DNA from: Denitrificimonas halotolerans
GTDB taxonomy: Bacteria > Pseudomonadota > Gammaproteobacteria > Pseudomonadales > Pseudomonadaceae
Reading direction: 5' to 3'
DNA: 64,000 nt
NCBI RefSeq assembly: GCF_034259425.1
Contig: NZ_JAXIVU010000001.1
Span: 1 to 64,000, forward strand
Below the pieces are notes generated by a model. That model was not told the origin of the DNA, did not search any database, and worked only from the letters and a program-made list of their open reading frames with translations. Both the position numbers and the translations under genes were made by a program. Shown one piece after another: positions 45,518 to 54,366 of this stretch. Positions within the stretch are counted from its first letter, which is position 1, and each line of letters begins with the position of its first letter.

Positions 45518-46573
45518 TCAGGCTGGGTAATCGATATAACCTCTAGGACCCGGCGAGTACAAAGTATCTCGATTAAATTCTGCCAGCTCACGACCACTGA
45601 CAAAACGCTCGACCAAGTTTGGGTTTGCAATAAAATGGCGGGCAAAAGACACTGCATCAGCGGCACCTTCATCAACAGCTTGTGTCGCAGTATCAAGCTC
45701 GAAACCATCATTAATGATTAACGCACCTTTAAAGTTCTCTCGAGCCGTTTTAAAAGCATCCACCTTACGGGTATGTGCTTTCATAATGTGCAAATAAGCT
45801 AAATCCAAATCAGCAATACCATCAAGCAAAGCTTGCAACGTCTCAGCAGGCTGGCTGTCATACACATCATTGAACTTGTTGCCTGGGCAAAAACGGAATC
45901 CAACACGGCCAGAACCAATTGCTTCTGACATAGCTTTCAGCACTAACAATGGAAAACGTACACGGTTTTCTACCGAACCACCAAACTCATCTGTACGCTG
46001 GTTCGCAGTTTCAGACATAAATTGCATAGGCAAGTAACCACTGGTCCCATGCAGTTCAACGCCATCAAAGCCTGCCTCTCGTGCATTAAGCGCAGCTTGG
46101 CGGTATTCTTCAATGACTTCGTAAACCTCACTGGTACTCAGCTCACGAGGCTCATCTGTAGGCGCCATACCAACAGCATCCGTGAACAGCTCTACATTAG
46201 CCTTAATTGCTGATGGCCCAACTGTTTCTGTACCGGCAGGCTTATTATGGTGCGTAGCAACTCGGCCACAATGCATCAATTGCAAAACAATGGTACCGCC
46301 TTTTGCATGCACTGCATCTGTTACTTGCCGCCATGCAGCAATTTGCTCAGCATTATAAATGCCAGGAGTGCGGCAATACCCCATACCATTAGCCGAAGGT
46401 GAAGTACCCTCAGCCACAATCAAGCCTGCACCCGCTCGCTGAGCGTAGTAGTCCACCATTTCTGGGGTCGGCACAGCTTGGTCTGTTGATCGGCTACGGG
46501 TCATGGGTGCCATCACCACACGGTTTTTCAACTGCAGCTCACCAAATTGTGCTGGCTCAAATAACTTACTCAT
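45518..46573 (-). CDS. Old Yellow Enzyme family flavin reductase
   Basis: A 351-residue FMN ene-reductase (starts LFEPAQFGELQLKNRVVMAPMTRSR). It reduces activated C=C bonds using NADPH. The substrate-binding pair in the family is His-x-x-Asn or His-x-x-His; here it is His175-Gly-Thr-Ser178 before Tyr180, an unusual Ser. AAGGAG precedes the ATG. In steroid degraders, related reductases act on the ring double bonds of Delta-1,4/4,6 intermediates; that role is inference here. Confidence 0.85.
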   Translation of the reverse strand: MSKLFEPAQFGELQLKNRVVMAPMTRSRSTDQAVPTPEMVDYYAQRAGAGLIVAEGTSPSANGMGYCRTPGIYNAEQIAAWRQVTDAVHAKGGTIVLQLMHCGRVATHHNKPAGTETVGPSAIKANVELFTDAVGMAPTDEPRELSTSEVYEVIEEYRQAALNAREAGFDGVELHGTSGYLPMQFMSETANQRTDEFGGSVENRVRFPLLVLKAMSEAIGSGRVGFRFCPGNKFNDVYDSQPAETLQALLDGIADLDLAYLHIMKAHTRKVDAFKTARENFKGALIINDGFELDTATQAVDEGAADAVSFARHFIANPNLVERFVSGRELAEFNRDTLYSPGPRGYIDYPA

Positions 46574-46582
46574 AGCAACTCC

Positions 46583-47212
46583 TTAACGTACCCGGATTCG
46601 AGGGGCCGGAGTGTCACGGCGCATACCTTTAAGAAACCCATCCAATGGCTGTGGTTCTGCCACTTCAGGCAGCACATCGCGCTCTGGCATATGATTCCAA
46701 AACTCTTTCCACGACGGAAATAAATCATGAAAAGTACCGTGGTAAGGCTCACGCCCGGGCCAACGCATTTTCATATCACCAATGGGCGGTTTATTGAGAT
46801 CTGTTGCATACCAGTAGCAAGGTAAGCGGCGACGGAAATACCATTGCCCGTCAATACGCTCATAATCATCCCAGTACAGCATCTGCATGATGACCCACTC
46901 TGCGCCCGTTTCATGCTCATTTTTCGAATACACCACACCTATGGCATGATCCGCATCGATAAACTCAATAATATGTTGACCAATATGGTGGGATGTACCA
47001 GTAAACTGGTGACGTAAGGTGTCATCAACCCAAGCTTTGAGCTCCGCTCGCCCAGTTTTACCTTTACCCACACGGATATCTGGAGCAAACAACCCCACAT
47101 GCGCGTCAAGATCACGCATATCCAGTGACAGCGAGTATTTCCCCGCCAGTTGGCGAATCGCTTCAGTAGACTCTAAACGGTCTATGCGCGCCAGCAGTTC
47201 GTTTTGATCCAT
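46583..47212 (-). CDS. SnoaL_4-type protein, candidate hydroxysteroid dehydratase
   Basis: A 209-residue protein with a SnoaL_4/scytalone-dehydratase-like fold (RLESTEAIRQLAGKYSLSLDMRDLDAHVGLFAPD; STSHHIGQHIIEF-type core in residues about 70-95). The family includes bile-acid dehydratases and related steroid 7-dehydratases. It has a longer C-terminal tail than most. No clear ribosome site precedes the ATG. It lies 10 bp upstream of the OYE gene, so the pair is probably co-transcribed. A steroid dehydratase is a hypothesis based on fold and context. Confidence 0.65.
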   Translation of the reverse strand: MDQNELLARIDRLESTEAIRQLAGKYSLSLDMRDLDAHVGLFAPDIRVGKGKTGRAELKAWVDDTLRHQFTGTSHHIGQHIIEFIDADHAIGVVYSKNEHETGAEWVIMQMLYWDDYERIDGQWYFRRRLPCYWYATDLNKPPIGDMKMRWPGREPYHGTFHDLFPSWKEFWNHMPERDVLPEVAEPQPLDGFLKGMRRDTPAPRIRVR

Positions 47213-47235
47213 GGTTTTACATCTCTATGTCTAAA

Positions 47236-47266
47236 CAAAAAGAGTGCTGGAGCAACTCCAGCACTG
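47236..47266 (-). terminator. Terminator after SDR 2
   Basis: A 10-bp stem AGTGCTGGAG / CTCCAGCACT with a 3-nt loop is followed on the minus strand by CTTTTTG. It separates the SDR 2 unit from the SnoaL_4/OYE unit. Confidence 0.8.
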
Positions 47267-47274
47267 AGCACAGA

Positions 47275-48045
47275 TTAATCCATCGCAGTATGCAGATCTG
47301 AGCTGCGGCCACCATCAACAGGTATTGAAGCACCGGTAATATAAGAGGACTCATCTGAAGCCAAGAACAAAACAGCATTAGCTAACTCGGTTGCAGTTCC
47401 CACACGCTTCATCGGAATCAATTTTGCAGTGCCTTCACGCGACTTTTCATCGCTGAGCATCCCAGCAGTGGCTTCAGTTTCAATGACACCAGGAATGACC
47501 ACGTTACAGCGGATATTAGACAGCGCACCTTCTGATGCAGCAGCTCGGCTGAAGTTTGTTACTGCAGCTTTAGCTGCAGAATAACCAGCCATCCATGCAG
47601 TCCCAAAGGTGCCGCAAATGGAAGAAATATTGACAATTGAACCGCCGTTTTCTTGCATCAACTGCATCGCTTTACGCGTACCCCAGAAGGTTCCATCAAC
47701 TGTTGTAGTAAAGTTAGCGTGCCAATCCGCAGTACTCATTTCAGTGATGCCACCCCAAGTATATGAAGCTGCGTTATTCACCATCACATCTAGCTTGCCG
47801 TACTCTTTAGCTACAGCGTCAATAGCATCTACAAAAGTCTGTTCATCACTGACGTCAACAACCTTATATGCGGCCTTACCACCTTGGGCTGAAATCTTAG
47901 CCACAACAGCTTTTAACGGCTCTTCACGGCGACCAAATACAACAACTGTCGCGCCCTCTTCGGCCATTCGGACTGCTGTTGCAGCACCAATCCCAGCGCT
48001 ACCACCGGTTACAATTGCAACTTTATTCTCAAGTCTCTTAGTCAT
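47275..48045 (-). CDS. Short-chain dehydrogenase/reductase (SDR 2)
   Basis: A 256-residue classical SDR: VTGGSAGIGAA nucleotide motif, NNAA, Ser in NISSICG, Tyr/Lys in YSAAK and a C-terminal PVDGG. It is the last gene of a run starting at the KstD-like gene and is followed by a strong terminator. The likely substrate is a hydroxysteroid or its CoA derivative, inferred from context only. Confidence 0.82.
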   Translation of the reverse strand: MTKRLENKVAIVTGGSAGIGAATAVRMAEEGATVVVFGRREEPLKAVVAKISAQGGKAAYKVVDVSDEQTFVDAIDAVAKEYGKLDVMVNNAASYTWGGITEMSTADWHANFTTTVDGTFWGTRKAMQLMQENGGSIVNISSICGTFGTAWMAGYSAAKAAVTNFSRAAASEGALSNIRCNVVIPGVIETEATAGMLSDEKSREGTAKLIPMKRVGTATELANAVLFLASDESSYITGASIPVDGGRSSDLHTAMD

Positions 48046-48058
48046 CGTTTGCTACCCC

Positions 48059-48790
48059 TTAGTAAAATGCCATGCCACCGTTAACGGCAATATTTTGACC
48101 AGTAATGAAGCTGGCCTCGTCACTACCCAAGAAAGCTGCAACACGTGCTACTTCAATGGTCTGCCCTAGACGACCCAATGGAATACCTTGGATCATTGCA
48201 TCCATCCACTCTTTAGGAATGCCTTGCATCATTGGTGTATCAGTTGCACCAGGCACCACACTGTTCACACGAATTCCACTAGGAGCTAGCTCTCGAGCCG
48301 TACTGCGCGTTAACCCCACCATACCTGACTTAGATGCAACGTAATGGCTTGGACCTTCACCCGTTAAAGCACCTGTACTAGAGAAATTAATAATTGATCC
48401 ACGGCCCGCTTTAGTCATTAACTTGGCCGCTTCACGGCTGCACAGGAAAGCACCGGTCAAGTTCACATTGATTACGCGCTGCCAAGTTTCTAATGTGGTC
48501 TCAAGAAAACTATCAACCGAGCCAATGCCCGCGTTGTTCACTAAAATATCCAGTCGACCATGCTCTTTTTCGATTGTTGCCATCAGCTCAGTTACAGCAG
48601 CTTCGTTGGTAATATCACACACCACAGCATGTGCTTTGCCTGCTAAACCTTGGATTGTTTCGTCTAAAGCCTCAGCATTAACGTCCACTGCATAAACAAT
48701 GGAGCCTAGCTCAACAAAGTGTTGCACCATGGTGCGGCCCATGCCTTGTCCAGCTCCAGTAACAACGCTGATTTTGTTATTCAGTTTCAT
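48059..48790 (-). CDS. Short-chain dehydrogenase/reductase (SDR 3)
   Basis: A 243-residue classical SDR: VTGAGQGMGRT, NNAG, Ser in NFSSTG, Tyr/Lys in YVASK and AVNGG at the end. It starts 13 bp upstream of SDR 2 (AGGA ribosome site). The cofactor-binding Asp after strand 2 (YAVDVN) suggests NAD+ preference, fitting an oxidative role such as a hydroxysteroid dehydrogenase. Confidence 0.82.
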   Translation of the reverse strand: MKLNNKISVVTGAGQGMGRTMVQHFVELGSIVYAVDVNAEALDETIQGLAGKAHAVVCDITNEAAVTELMATIEKEHGRLDILVNNAGIGSVDSFLETTLETWQRVINVNLTGAFLCSREAAKLMTKAGRGSIINFSSTGALTGEGPSHYVASKSGMVGLTRSTARELAPSGIRVNSVVPGATDTPMMQGIPKEWMDAMIQGIPLGRLGQTIEVARVAAFLGSDEASFITGQNIAVNGGMAFY

Positions 48791-48847
48791 GGTTATTCCT
48801 GTCTTGTTTTGGTTGTATTCATCATCGGGTTAAGCGCAGGGTGAAGA

Positions 48848-48865
48848 CATCGTCTATTAAGACTA
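48848..48865. promoter_or_regulatory. Cluster dyad near the KstD-like gene stop
   Basis: CATCGTC-N4-AAGACTA has the same half-site and spacing as the perfect dyad at 56259. It overlaps the stop codon of the KstD-like gene and lies 58 bp before the SDR 3 start. Confidence 0.35.
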
Positions 48866-50347
48866 ATCCTCACTCTCCAATGCCGCATGTCGCCCCGCTT
48901 GACGCCCAAAGAAAGTTGAGTCGCCCAGTGACATTCCTGAACTATAGCCCTCCCCCCAGCGAGGCAAACCACAAGCTGTACGACCAGCAGCATACAGGCC
49001 TGGAATCGACTGGCCATCGGCATTCAAAACCTGCCCCGTCGGTTTAGTCGCCAGACCACCTAAGGTAAAGGCATGTCCTTCAATATCACCTTGGCAATAA
49101 CTTAAAGCAGCAAAAGGTGGCGTGAGCAGCGGACGCAACCACTCCTTATCTTTATGGAAGTATGGATCTTGCCCCTCAGCTGCATAACGATTAAAGGTGG
49201 CAACCGTATCGACTAAAGCCCCTTTCTCTAAACCTAGCTCTGCCTCTACCTCTTCCCAAGTTTCTCCGACGGCGGCAATCGTGATATCTTGCTGGATAAG
49301 GGGACGCCCAAAGATCTCATTATCAACCAGCAACCAAACGCGGCCATTGGGCTGCCGCAAGACATAATGAGCAACACGGCCATGGTATGTATCTTCATTA
49401 ATAAAACGTTGGCCACGCTCATTAATAAAGATGCCCTTAATCAAGGATTCAGGTGGAAAGAAAGGCAAGGTGGCAAAAAACTCATGCATATTAAGTGTGG
49501 TTGCACCTACACTAATGCCCATCCGAATTCCTGCTCCGTCGTCATTACCACCGGTGACAAATTGCTCGCACACCATGGCTTGAGGTGCATATCGCTCAAC
49601 CATCGCTCGGTTTGTAATAAAACCACCTGCACATAAAATGACACCCTTATTTGCCTGCACATATAAGTACTCACCGGCTTTACGTACCAACACTCCCTTA
49701 ACTGCGCCATGTTGATCAGTAATCAAGCAAATCGCTCGTGTCTCATAATGAGCTGTGGCACCGAGTTGAATAGCACGCTCACTGAGCTTTTCCATAAATA
49801 ACTTGCCACCACCCCAACCTTTAAACTCAACGGTATGGCCACGCGGTGCAGGTTTAGCATGCTCAGAAAATGGCCAAGCCTTTTCATTACCAGACCAAAT
49901 GAGGGTGTCATCTGTAGTAGGCTCAATCCACTTACCTGGCAAGTAAGTCCCTTTAAAAGGCACACCTTGAGCGCCTAACCACTCAAAGTGGCTAGCAGCA
50001 TGATCCGCGTAAAGGCGCACTCGCTCTTGATCTGCTGCAGGACCACCAGACATGAGTAGATAGCGATATAAATCCTCTGTCTCATCTACAAAGCCGTGCT
50101 CACGCTGAACACTTGTACCACCACCTCCGCCCACATAAACTTCTCCTCCCGAAAGGCTAGCACTACCACCAGCAGCGCTAGCCACTTCAAAAATATCCAC
50201 CTGAGCTCCTGCATAACGCGCCTCAATGGCAGCGCAACTACCCGCAGCACCAAAACCTACAACGGCCACATCAGTCACTACATCCCATTGCGGCACCTCA
50301 GCAATTGACAATGCTCGACCCGCACTAAATAACTTACTCTCACCCAT
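48863..50347 (-). CDS. FAD-dependent 3-ketosteroid dehydrogenase (KstD/Kst4D-like)
   Basis: A 494-residue flavoprotein of the fumarate-reductase/KstD family. The FAD motif VAVVGFGAAGSCAAIEA is at the N-terminus. The C-terminal FTLGGLATKPTGQVL, GLYAAGRT and SSGMSLGDSTFFGRQAG resemble ketosteroid Delta1- or Delta4-dehydrogenases. Length is closer to Delta4(5alpha) enzymes than to long KstD proteins, but which double bond is made cannot be told. The ATG at 50347 is preferred over a GTG three codons earlier. It is the first gene of a run with SDR 3 and SDR 2. Confidence 0.75.
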   Translation of the reverse strand: MGESKLFSAGRALSIAEVPQWDVVTDVAVVGFGAAGSCAAIEARYAGAQVDIFEVASAAGGSASLSGGEVYVGGGGGTSVQREHGFVDETEDLYRYLLMSGGPAADQERVRLYADHAASHFEWLGAQGVPFKGTYLPGKWIEPTTDDTLIWSGNEKAWPFSEHAKPAPRGHTVEFKGWGGGKLFMEKLSERAIQLGATAHYETRAICLITDQHGAVKGVLVRKAGEYLYVQANKGVILCAGGFITNRAMVERYAPQAMVCEQFVTGGNDDGAGIRMGISVGATTLNMHEFFATLPFFPPESLIKGIFINERGQRFINEDTYHGRVAHYVLRQPNGRVWLLVDNEIFGRPLIQQDITIAAVGETWEEVEAELGLEKGALVDTVATFNRYAAEGQDPYFHKDKEWLRPLLTPPFAALSYCQGDIEGHAFTLGGLATKPTGQVLNADGQSIPGLYAAGRTACGLPRWGEGYSSGMSLGDSTFFGRQAGRHAALESED

Positions 50348-50394
50348 AATATGCACCCCAAAATATTATCTATTAATATACTTTTTAGGCAAAA

Positions 50395-50427
50395 AAAACC
50401 GACCACTCAAAATAAGAGGTCGGTTTT
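50395..50427 (-). terminator. Terminator of the igr-like operon
   Basis: A stem AAAACCGACC / GGTCGGTTTT with a 13-nt loop, followed by a run of T on the minus strand, lies 31 bp after the last acyl-CoA dehydrogenase gene. Confidence 0.85.
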
Positions 50428-50457
50428 CATCTCACTCAACGAATGCTTGCCTCTGAA

Positions 50458-51624
50458 TTAGCGAGAACGAGGCAAACCAAGCCCAAACTGGGCAATAATT
50501 TCTCGTTGAATTTCATTGGTTCCACCACCAAAAGTTAAAGTAGGAGCTGCACGAACGTCATACTCCAACTCCCCCATCAGGAAAGATGCTGCTGAATCAC
50601 TACGAATCAAGCCATTGGCACCTACAACTTCTGTCAATAAACGCAGGATATCTATCACTGACTCTGAACCATAAACCTTTGTGATTGAAGCCAAAGCAAC
50701 ATCCATCCTACCCTGATCTAAGTCAGCAGCGATTCGGAAGTTAATTAAACGCATAGCCTCAAGCTTGGAATAACATACGGCTAAATTGCGACGCACCCAA
50801 GCATGATCAATCGCTCGACGACCATTCTCATCCTCTGCTTTGGCCCATAAGTACACCTTACGGAACATCCCGACGACTCGATCCGCCCACGAACCCAAAC
50901 CTAAACGTTCATGGTTCAGCTGAGCAGTAATGAGCTCCCACCCTTTATTCAGCTCACCGACTAACATGTCCTTCGGTACCACGACGTTGTCATAGTAGGA
51001 AGCAGCTGTTGCGTTACTGGATGTAGGGATTACAGTCTGCGAGAAACCTTCAGACTTGGTATCGACAATAAGAATCGAAATGCCTTTATGGCGCTTCTCT
51101 TCAGGATTAGTGCGCGCAGCAAGCCAAATGTAATCCGCCCCATCAGCACCAGAAGTCCAGAGCTTATTACCGTTCACCACAAAGTGATCGTCTTTTACCG
51201 TAGCAGCTGTTTTCAAAACAGCTAAGTCACTACCGGCACTCGGCTCTGAATAACCGATGGCAAAATGCGTCTCACCTGCGGCGATACCACTTAAAAATTT
51301 CTCTTTTTGTGCTGGTGTACCGTAAGTCATTAATGCTGGACCGACCGTACTGATGGTAACGAAAGGCAGTGGTGCACCAGCAATATTGGCCTCTTCAAAA
51401 AAGATCAACTGCTCAGTAGGACCATAACCCTGCCCACCGTACTCTTTTGGCCAACCCACAGCTAACCAGCCATCCTTCCCCATCTGGCGCACAATACTTT
51501 TAAACTGCTCGCCACCCTCTGCACCACGTAACTGGTTACGCAGTTCAGGAGTCATTAAGTTGGTAAAGTAGTCGCGTACTTTTAACCGCAGCGCACGCTG
51601 CTCGTCGGTTAGATCAACAAACAT
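50458..51624 (-). CDS. Acyl-CoA dehydrogenase, ChsE-type subunit (388 aa)
   Basis: A 388-residue flavoprotein (starts MFVDLTDEQRALRLKVRDYF). It has the central FAIGYSEPSAGSDLAVLKTAA and NGNKLWTSG segments and the C-terminal FGGGTNEIQREIIAQFGLGLPRSR, typical of FadE28/29-like members. Paired with the second dehydrogenase it is expected to be a heterotetramer that desaturates the C17 propanoyl-CoA side chain of a steroid (3-oxo-pregnene-carboxyl-CoA). It is the last gene of the six-gene operon. Confidence 0.82.
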   Translation of the reverse strand: MFVDLTDEQRALRLKVRDYFTNLMTPELRNQLRGAEGGEQFKSIVRQMGKDGWLAVGWPKEYGGQGYGPTEQLIFFEEANIAGAPLPFVTISTVGPALMTYGTPAQKEKFLSGIAAGETHFAIGYSEPSAGSDLAVLKTAATVKDDHFVVNGNKLWTSGADGADYIWLAARTNPEEKRHKGISILIVDTKSEGFSQTVIPTSSNATAASYYDNVVVPKDMLVGELNKGWELITAQLNHERLGLGSWADRVVGMFRKVYLWAKAEDENGRRAIDHAWVRRNLAVCYSKLEAMRLINFRIAADLDQGRMDVALASITKVYGSESVIDILRLLTEVVGANGLIRSDSAASFLMGELEYDVRAAPTLTFGGGTNEIQREIIAQFGLGLPRSR

Positions 51625-51634
51625 AGTTCGCTCC

Positions 51635-52813
51635 TTAGGCTTTACCTAAAATCAGACCACTCGTTGGCACACCTGTACCGGCAGTGACTAGGACGTTTTC
51701 CACATTATCCACCTGGTTTACAGCCTGACCACGTACTTGGCGCACACCCTCAGCCACACCGTTCATACCATGAATGTAAGCTTCACCGAGCTGACCACCG
51801 TGAGTGTTAATCGGTAAACGACCACCACGGGCATGGTGTCCAGCACGAATAAAGTCTTTCGCCTCACCGCGCTTAGCAAAACCAAACTCTTCTAGCTGCG
51901 GCATTACAAAAGGTGTGAAGTGATCATAAATCACTGCAGTTTGAATATCGTCTGGACCTAAACCGGACTGGCGATAAACTTCCTGAGCCACCACTCCCAT
52001 CTCTGGTAAACCCGTGATGTCATCACGGTAAAACGAGGTCATACTTTGCTGACCAGCAGAAATCCCTTGTGATGCACCTTTAATCACAACTGGTGTTTGC
52101 TTCAAGTCACGCGCACGCTCTACAGACGTAATCACCATCGCCACGGCACCGTCTGACTCTTGACAGCAATCCAACAAATGCAGCGGTTCACAGATCCATC
52201 GGGAATTCTGGTGATCTTCTAAAGTAATCGGCTTTTCATAAAAGAATGCTGCAGGGTTTGTTGCCGCAAAATCACGTGCCGCAACTGCAATACGGCCAAA
52301 GTCTTCAGAAGTTGCACCATACTCATGCATGTAACGCTGAGCAAACATGCCTACCCAAGATGCTGGCGTATGGAAACCATGCGGCATGTACCAACCATAA
52401 TTTACGTTGTCAAAAATAGGGGTAGAACCAAAACCGTAGTCACCTGTACCAAAACGGTACCAAGAGCGCTCGTTCATCGCACGATACACCACTACCGTTT
52501 TTGCAACGCCAGTAGCAACAGCCATCGCAGCATGCATAATAGGAGCACAAGCAGCACCACCACCATGAGGAATCTGCGAGAAAAATTTCACGTTCTCACA
52601 ACCCAACAAGCGGGCAATTTCATACTCAGGCACTTTATCCACGGAATAGCTGCTAAATCCATCCACCTCGGACGGATCAATGCCAGCATCTTCTAATGCC
52701 TGCAACGTTGCTTCCATCGCCAGTCTAAGTTCAGTACGACCTGAGTTTTTGGAAAATTCTGTAGCACCGAGTCCAACGATAGCCGCTTTACCCGACAGGA
52801 AAGAATCACTCAT
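51635..52813 (-). CDS. Thiolase-like aldolase, Ltp2-like
   Basis: A 392-residue thiolase-fold protein of the SCP2/lipid-transfer thiolase group (starts AAIVGLGATEFSKNSGRTEL). The GEAYIHG motif with its Tyr fits Ltp2-type retro-aldolases rather than Cys-based thiolases. In the igr pathway Ltp2, bound to the DUF35 part of ChsH2, splits the 17-hydroxy acyl-CoA into a 17-ketosteroid and propionyl-CoA. Placement next to ChsH1-like and ChsE-like genes supports this. Confidence 0.8.
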   Translation of the reverse strand: MSDSFLSGKAAIVGLGATEFSKNSGRTELRLAMEATLQALEDAGIDPSEVDGFSSYSVDKVPEYEIARLLGCENVKFFSQIPHGGGAACAPIMHAAMAVATGVAKTVVVYRAMNERSWYRFGTGDYGFGSTPIFDNVNYGWYMPHGFHTPASWVGMFAQRYMHEYGATSEDFGRIAVAARDFAATNPAAFFYEKPITLEDHQNSRWICEPLHLLDCCQESDGAVAMVITSVERARDLKQTPVVIKGASQGISAGQQSMTSFYRDDITGLPEMGVVAQEVYRQSGLGPDDIQTAVIYDHFTPFVMPQLEEFGFAKRGEAKDFIRAGHHARGGRLPINTHGGQLGEAYIHGMNGVAEGVRQVRGQAVNQVDNVENVLVTAGTGVPTSGLILGKA

Positions 52814-52832
52814 TTCTAAAATCTCCCATAGC

Positions 52833-53252
52833 TCAAGGCAGTTCCACTGTAACCGTACCGGTCACGTGGTTACCCATTGAATTTTTACCTTGGAAGCCCA
52901 AGACCACGGAGCGGGTTGCCTCGTCGCGCTCAATCACTTCCCCAGTAAAGGTCATTGTGTCGCCCGGATAGTTCGGGGCACCTAATTTTATTTTTTGATT
53001 TTTAAACTTAGCTAAAGGGCCTGCCCAATCTTCAATGTATCGCTCAACCAAACCGTTAGTGGTTAGGATGTTCATAAAGATATGCGGCGAACCGAGCGCT
53101 TGCGCAGCTTCTTTATCATGGTGACCCGGGAAATAGTCACGGGTTGCAATCGCACCACCGTTAATCAAAGTAACGGTAATCGGAATGCTTAGTTCTGCCA
53201 GCTGATCGCCAACCTTAACTTCAGCGAGTGATTTGGTTTTCTTCAAGGTCAT
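52833..53252 (-). CDS. MaoC-like hydratase subunit, ChsH1-like
   Basis: A 139-residue hot-dog fold hydratase subunit. The Asp39-Tyr-Phe-Pro-Gly-His44 dyad has the same spacing (Asp and His five apart) as reported for ChsH1 and is followed by SPHIFMN. It should hydrate the side-chain enoyl-CoA with the ChsH2-like partner. Its start overlaps the preceding dehydrogenase gene by 32 bp in another frame. Confidence 0.8.
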   Translation of the reverse strand: MTLKKTKSLAEVKVGDQLAELSIPITVTLINGGAIATRDYFPGHHDKEAAQALGSPHIFMNILTTNGLVERYIEDWAGPLAKFKNQKIKLGAPNYPGDTMTFTGEVIERDEATRSVVLGFQGKNSMGNHVTGTVTVELP

Positions 53253-54357
53253 ATTTCCATCCTAGTTTATCGTTGTTAGCTAACCAGTCACCAAGGCGTT
53301 CAACGCTGCCCGATGCACTCCCCAAGACCATCGATAGGTGACGACTCCAGTACAGGAATCGATGAATCGGATAGGTTAGATCAACACCGATGCCACCATG
53401 TACGTGCTGAGTTTTATGCCCCACCAAATGTGCGGCCTCACAGCTTAAATATTGTGTAGCCAAAGCTTCTGACGGGCTTGGTAAACCTGCATCAAGGCGA
53501 TAAAGCAACTGATACAAAGCACTGCGTAACGCTTCAACTGCAATATGGCAATCAGCCATGGTCATTTGCACAGCTTGGAAAGTACCAATGGCACGTCCAA
53601 ACTGTTCACGCTCTTTTAGATACTCCGCAGTCCGACTGATTTGTTCAGCACTGACACCTAACTGCAAAGATGCTACTGCAGCCACAATACGCTGCTCGAG
53701 CCATTCAACTGCCGCAAGCGGCAGCAGAGCAGTACCAGCAACATGAACCTTGTCACACTGCACATCAGCAGCTGCCACACCATTATTAGCCGTTCCTTCC
53801 ACAAGGCTGACGCCTTCTGCTGCTGGGTCGAGTAGCACCAAGCACGGACCTTCTTCTGACTGCGCCAGCACCAACAAACGTTGCGCTTGCGCTGCATAAG
53901 GTACGGCACCTACGTGACCTTGCACGCTATAGTCATCGCCCGCAGCAGAAGCAACCAACTGAATACCTTGACTGCTATTTAATGCACTTAAACTTACAGC
54001 AAATAAAAGCTCACCAGCTGCTGCCTGCCCCAGTAAATCTTGGTGTGCCTCACCTGCAAACTCAGCTAAACAACACGCTGCAAGCTGGTGCTGCCAAATT
54101 GGCACCTGCGCCAAACTTGCCCCTTGCGCTTCCAACACACAGAACAGTTCGGTCATGCCCAAACCACTGCCACCAAACTGTTCAGGAATAGCCAACGCAT
54201 GCAAGCCGGTTTCAATACAGGTCTGCCAAACATCATCCATAAAAGGCTTGGCTGCTAGATCGTAATCACGCATTTGCTCATCAGAGCAGTTATCACGAAA
54301 TAGACCATTAGCCATTTCACCAATTGCGCGTTGATCTTCACTTAATGAAAAATCCAT
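53221..54357 (-). CDS. Acyl-CoA dehydrogenase, second ChsE-type subunit (378 aa)
   Basis: A 378-residue acyl-CoA dehydrogenase-fold protein (starts MDFSLSEDQRAIGEMANGLF). Domains are ordered as usual, but the C-terminus (HGGIGVDLTYPIHRFLYWSRHLS) lacks the GGT-x-EIQR motif present in its 388-residue partner. This asymmetry is what is known for the alpha2beta2 steroid dehydrogenases, where one subunit holds the complete active site. GGGGG precedes the ATG. It overlaps the ChsH1-like gene. Confidence 0.8.
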   Translation of the reverse strand: MDFSLSEDQRAIGEMANGLFRDNCSDEQMRDYDLAAKPFMDDVWQTCIETGLHALAIPEQFGGSGLGMTELFCVLEAQGASLAQVPIWQHQLAACCLAEFAGEAHQDLLGQAAAGELLFAVSLSALNSSQGIQLVASAAGDDYSVQGHVGAVPYAAQAQRLLVLAQSEEGPCLVLLDPAAEGVSLVEGTANNGVAAADVQCDKVHVAGTALLPLAAVEWLEQRIVAAVASLQLGVSAEQISRTAEYLKEREQFGRAIGTFQAVQMTMADCHIAVEALRSALYQLLYRLDAGLPSPSEALATQYLSCEAAHLVGHKTQHVHGGIGVDLTYPIHRFLYWSRHLSMVLGSASGSVERLGDWLANNDKLGWKYDLEENQITR

Positions 54358-54366
54358 GGAGCCCCC

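Noticed and set aside
47609..48169. 186-codon plus-strand frame across SDR 2 and SDR 3
   Set aside because: It is antisense to two well supported SDR genes.
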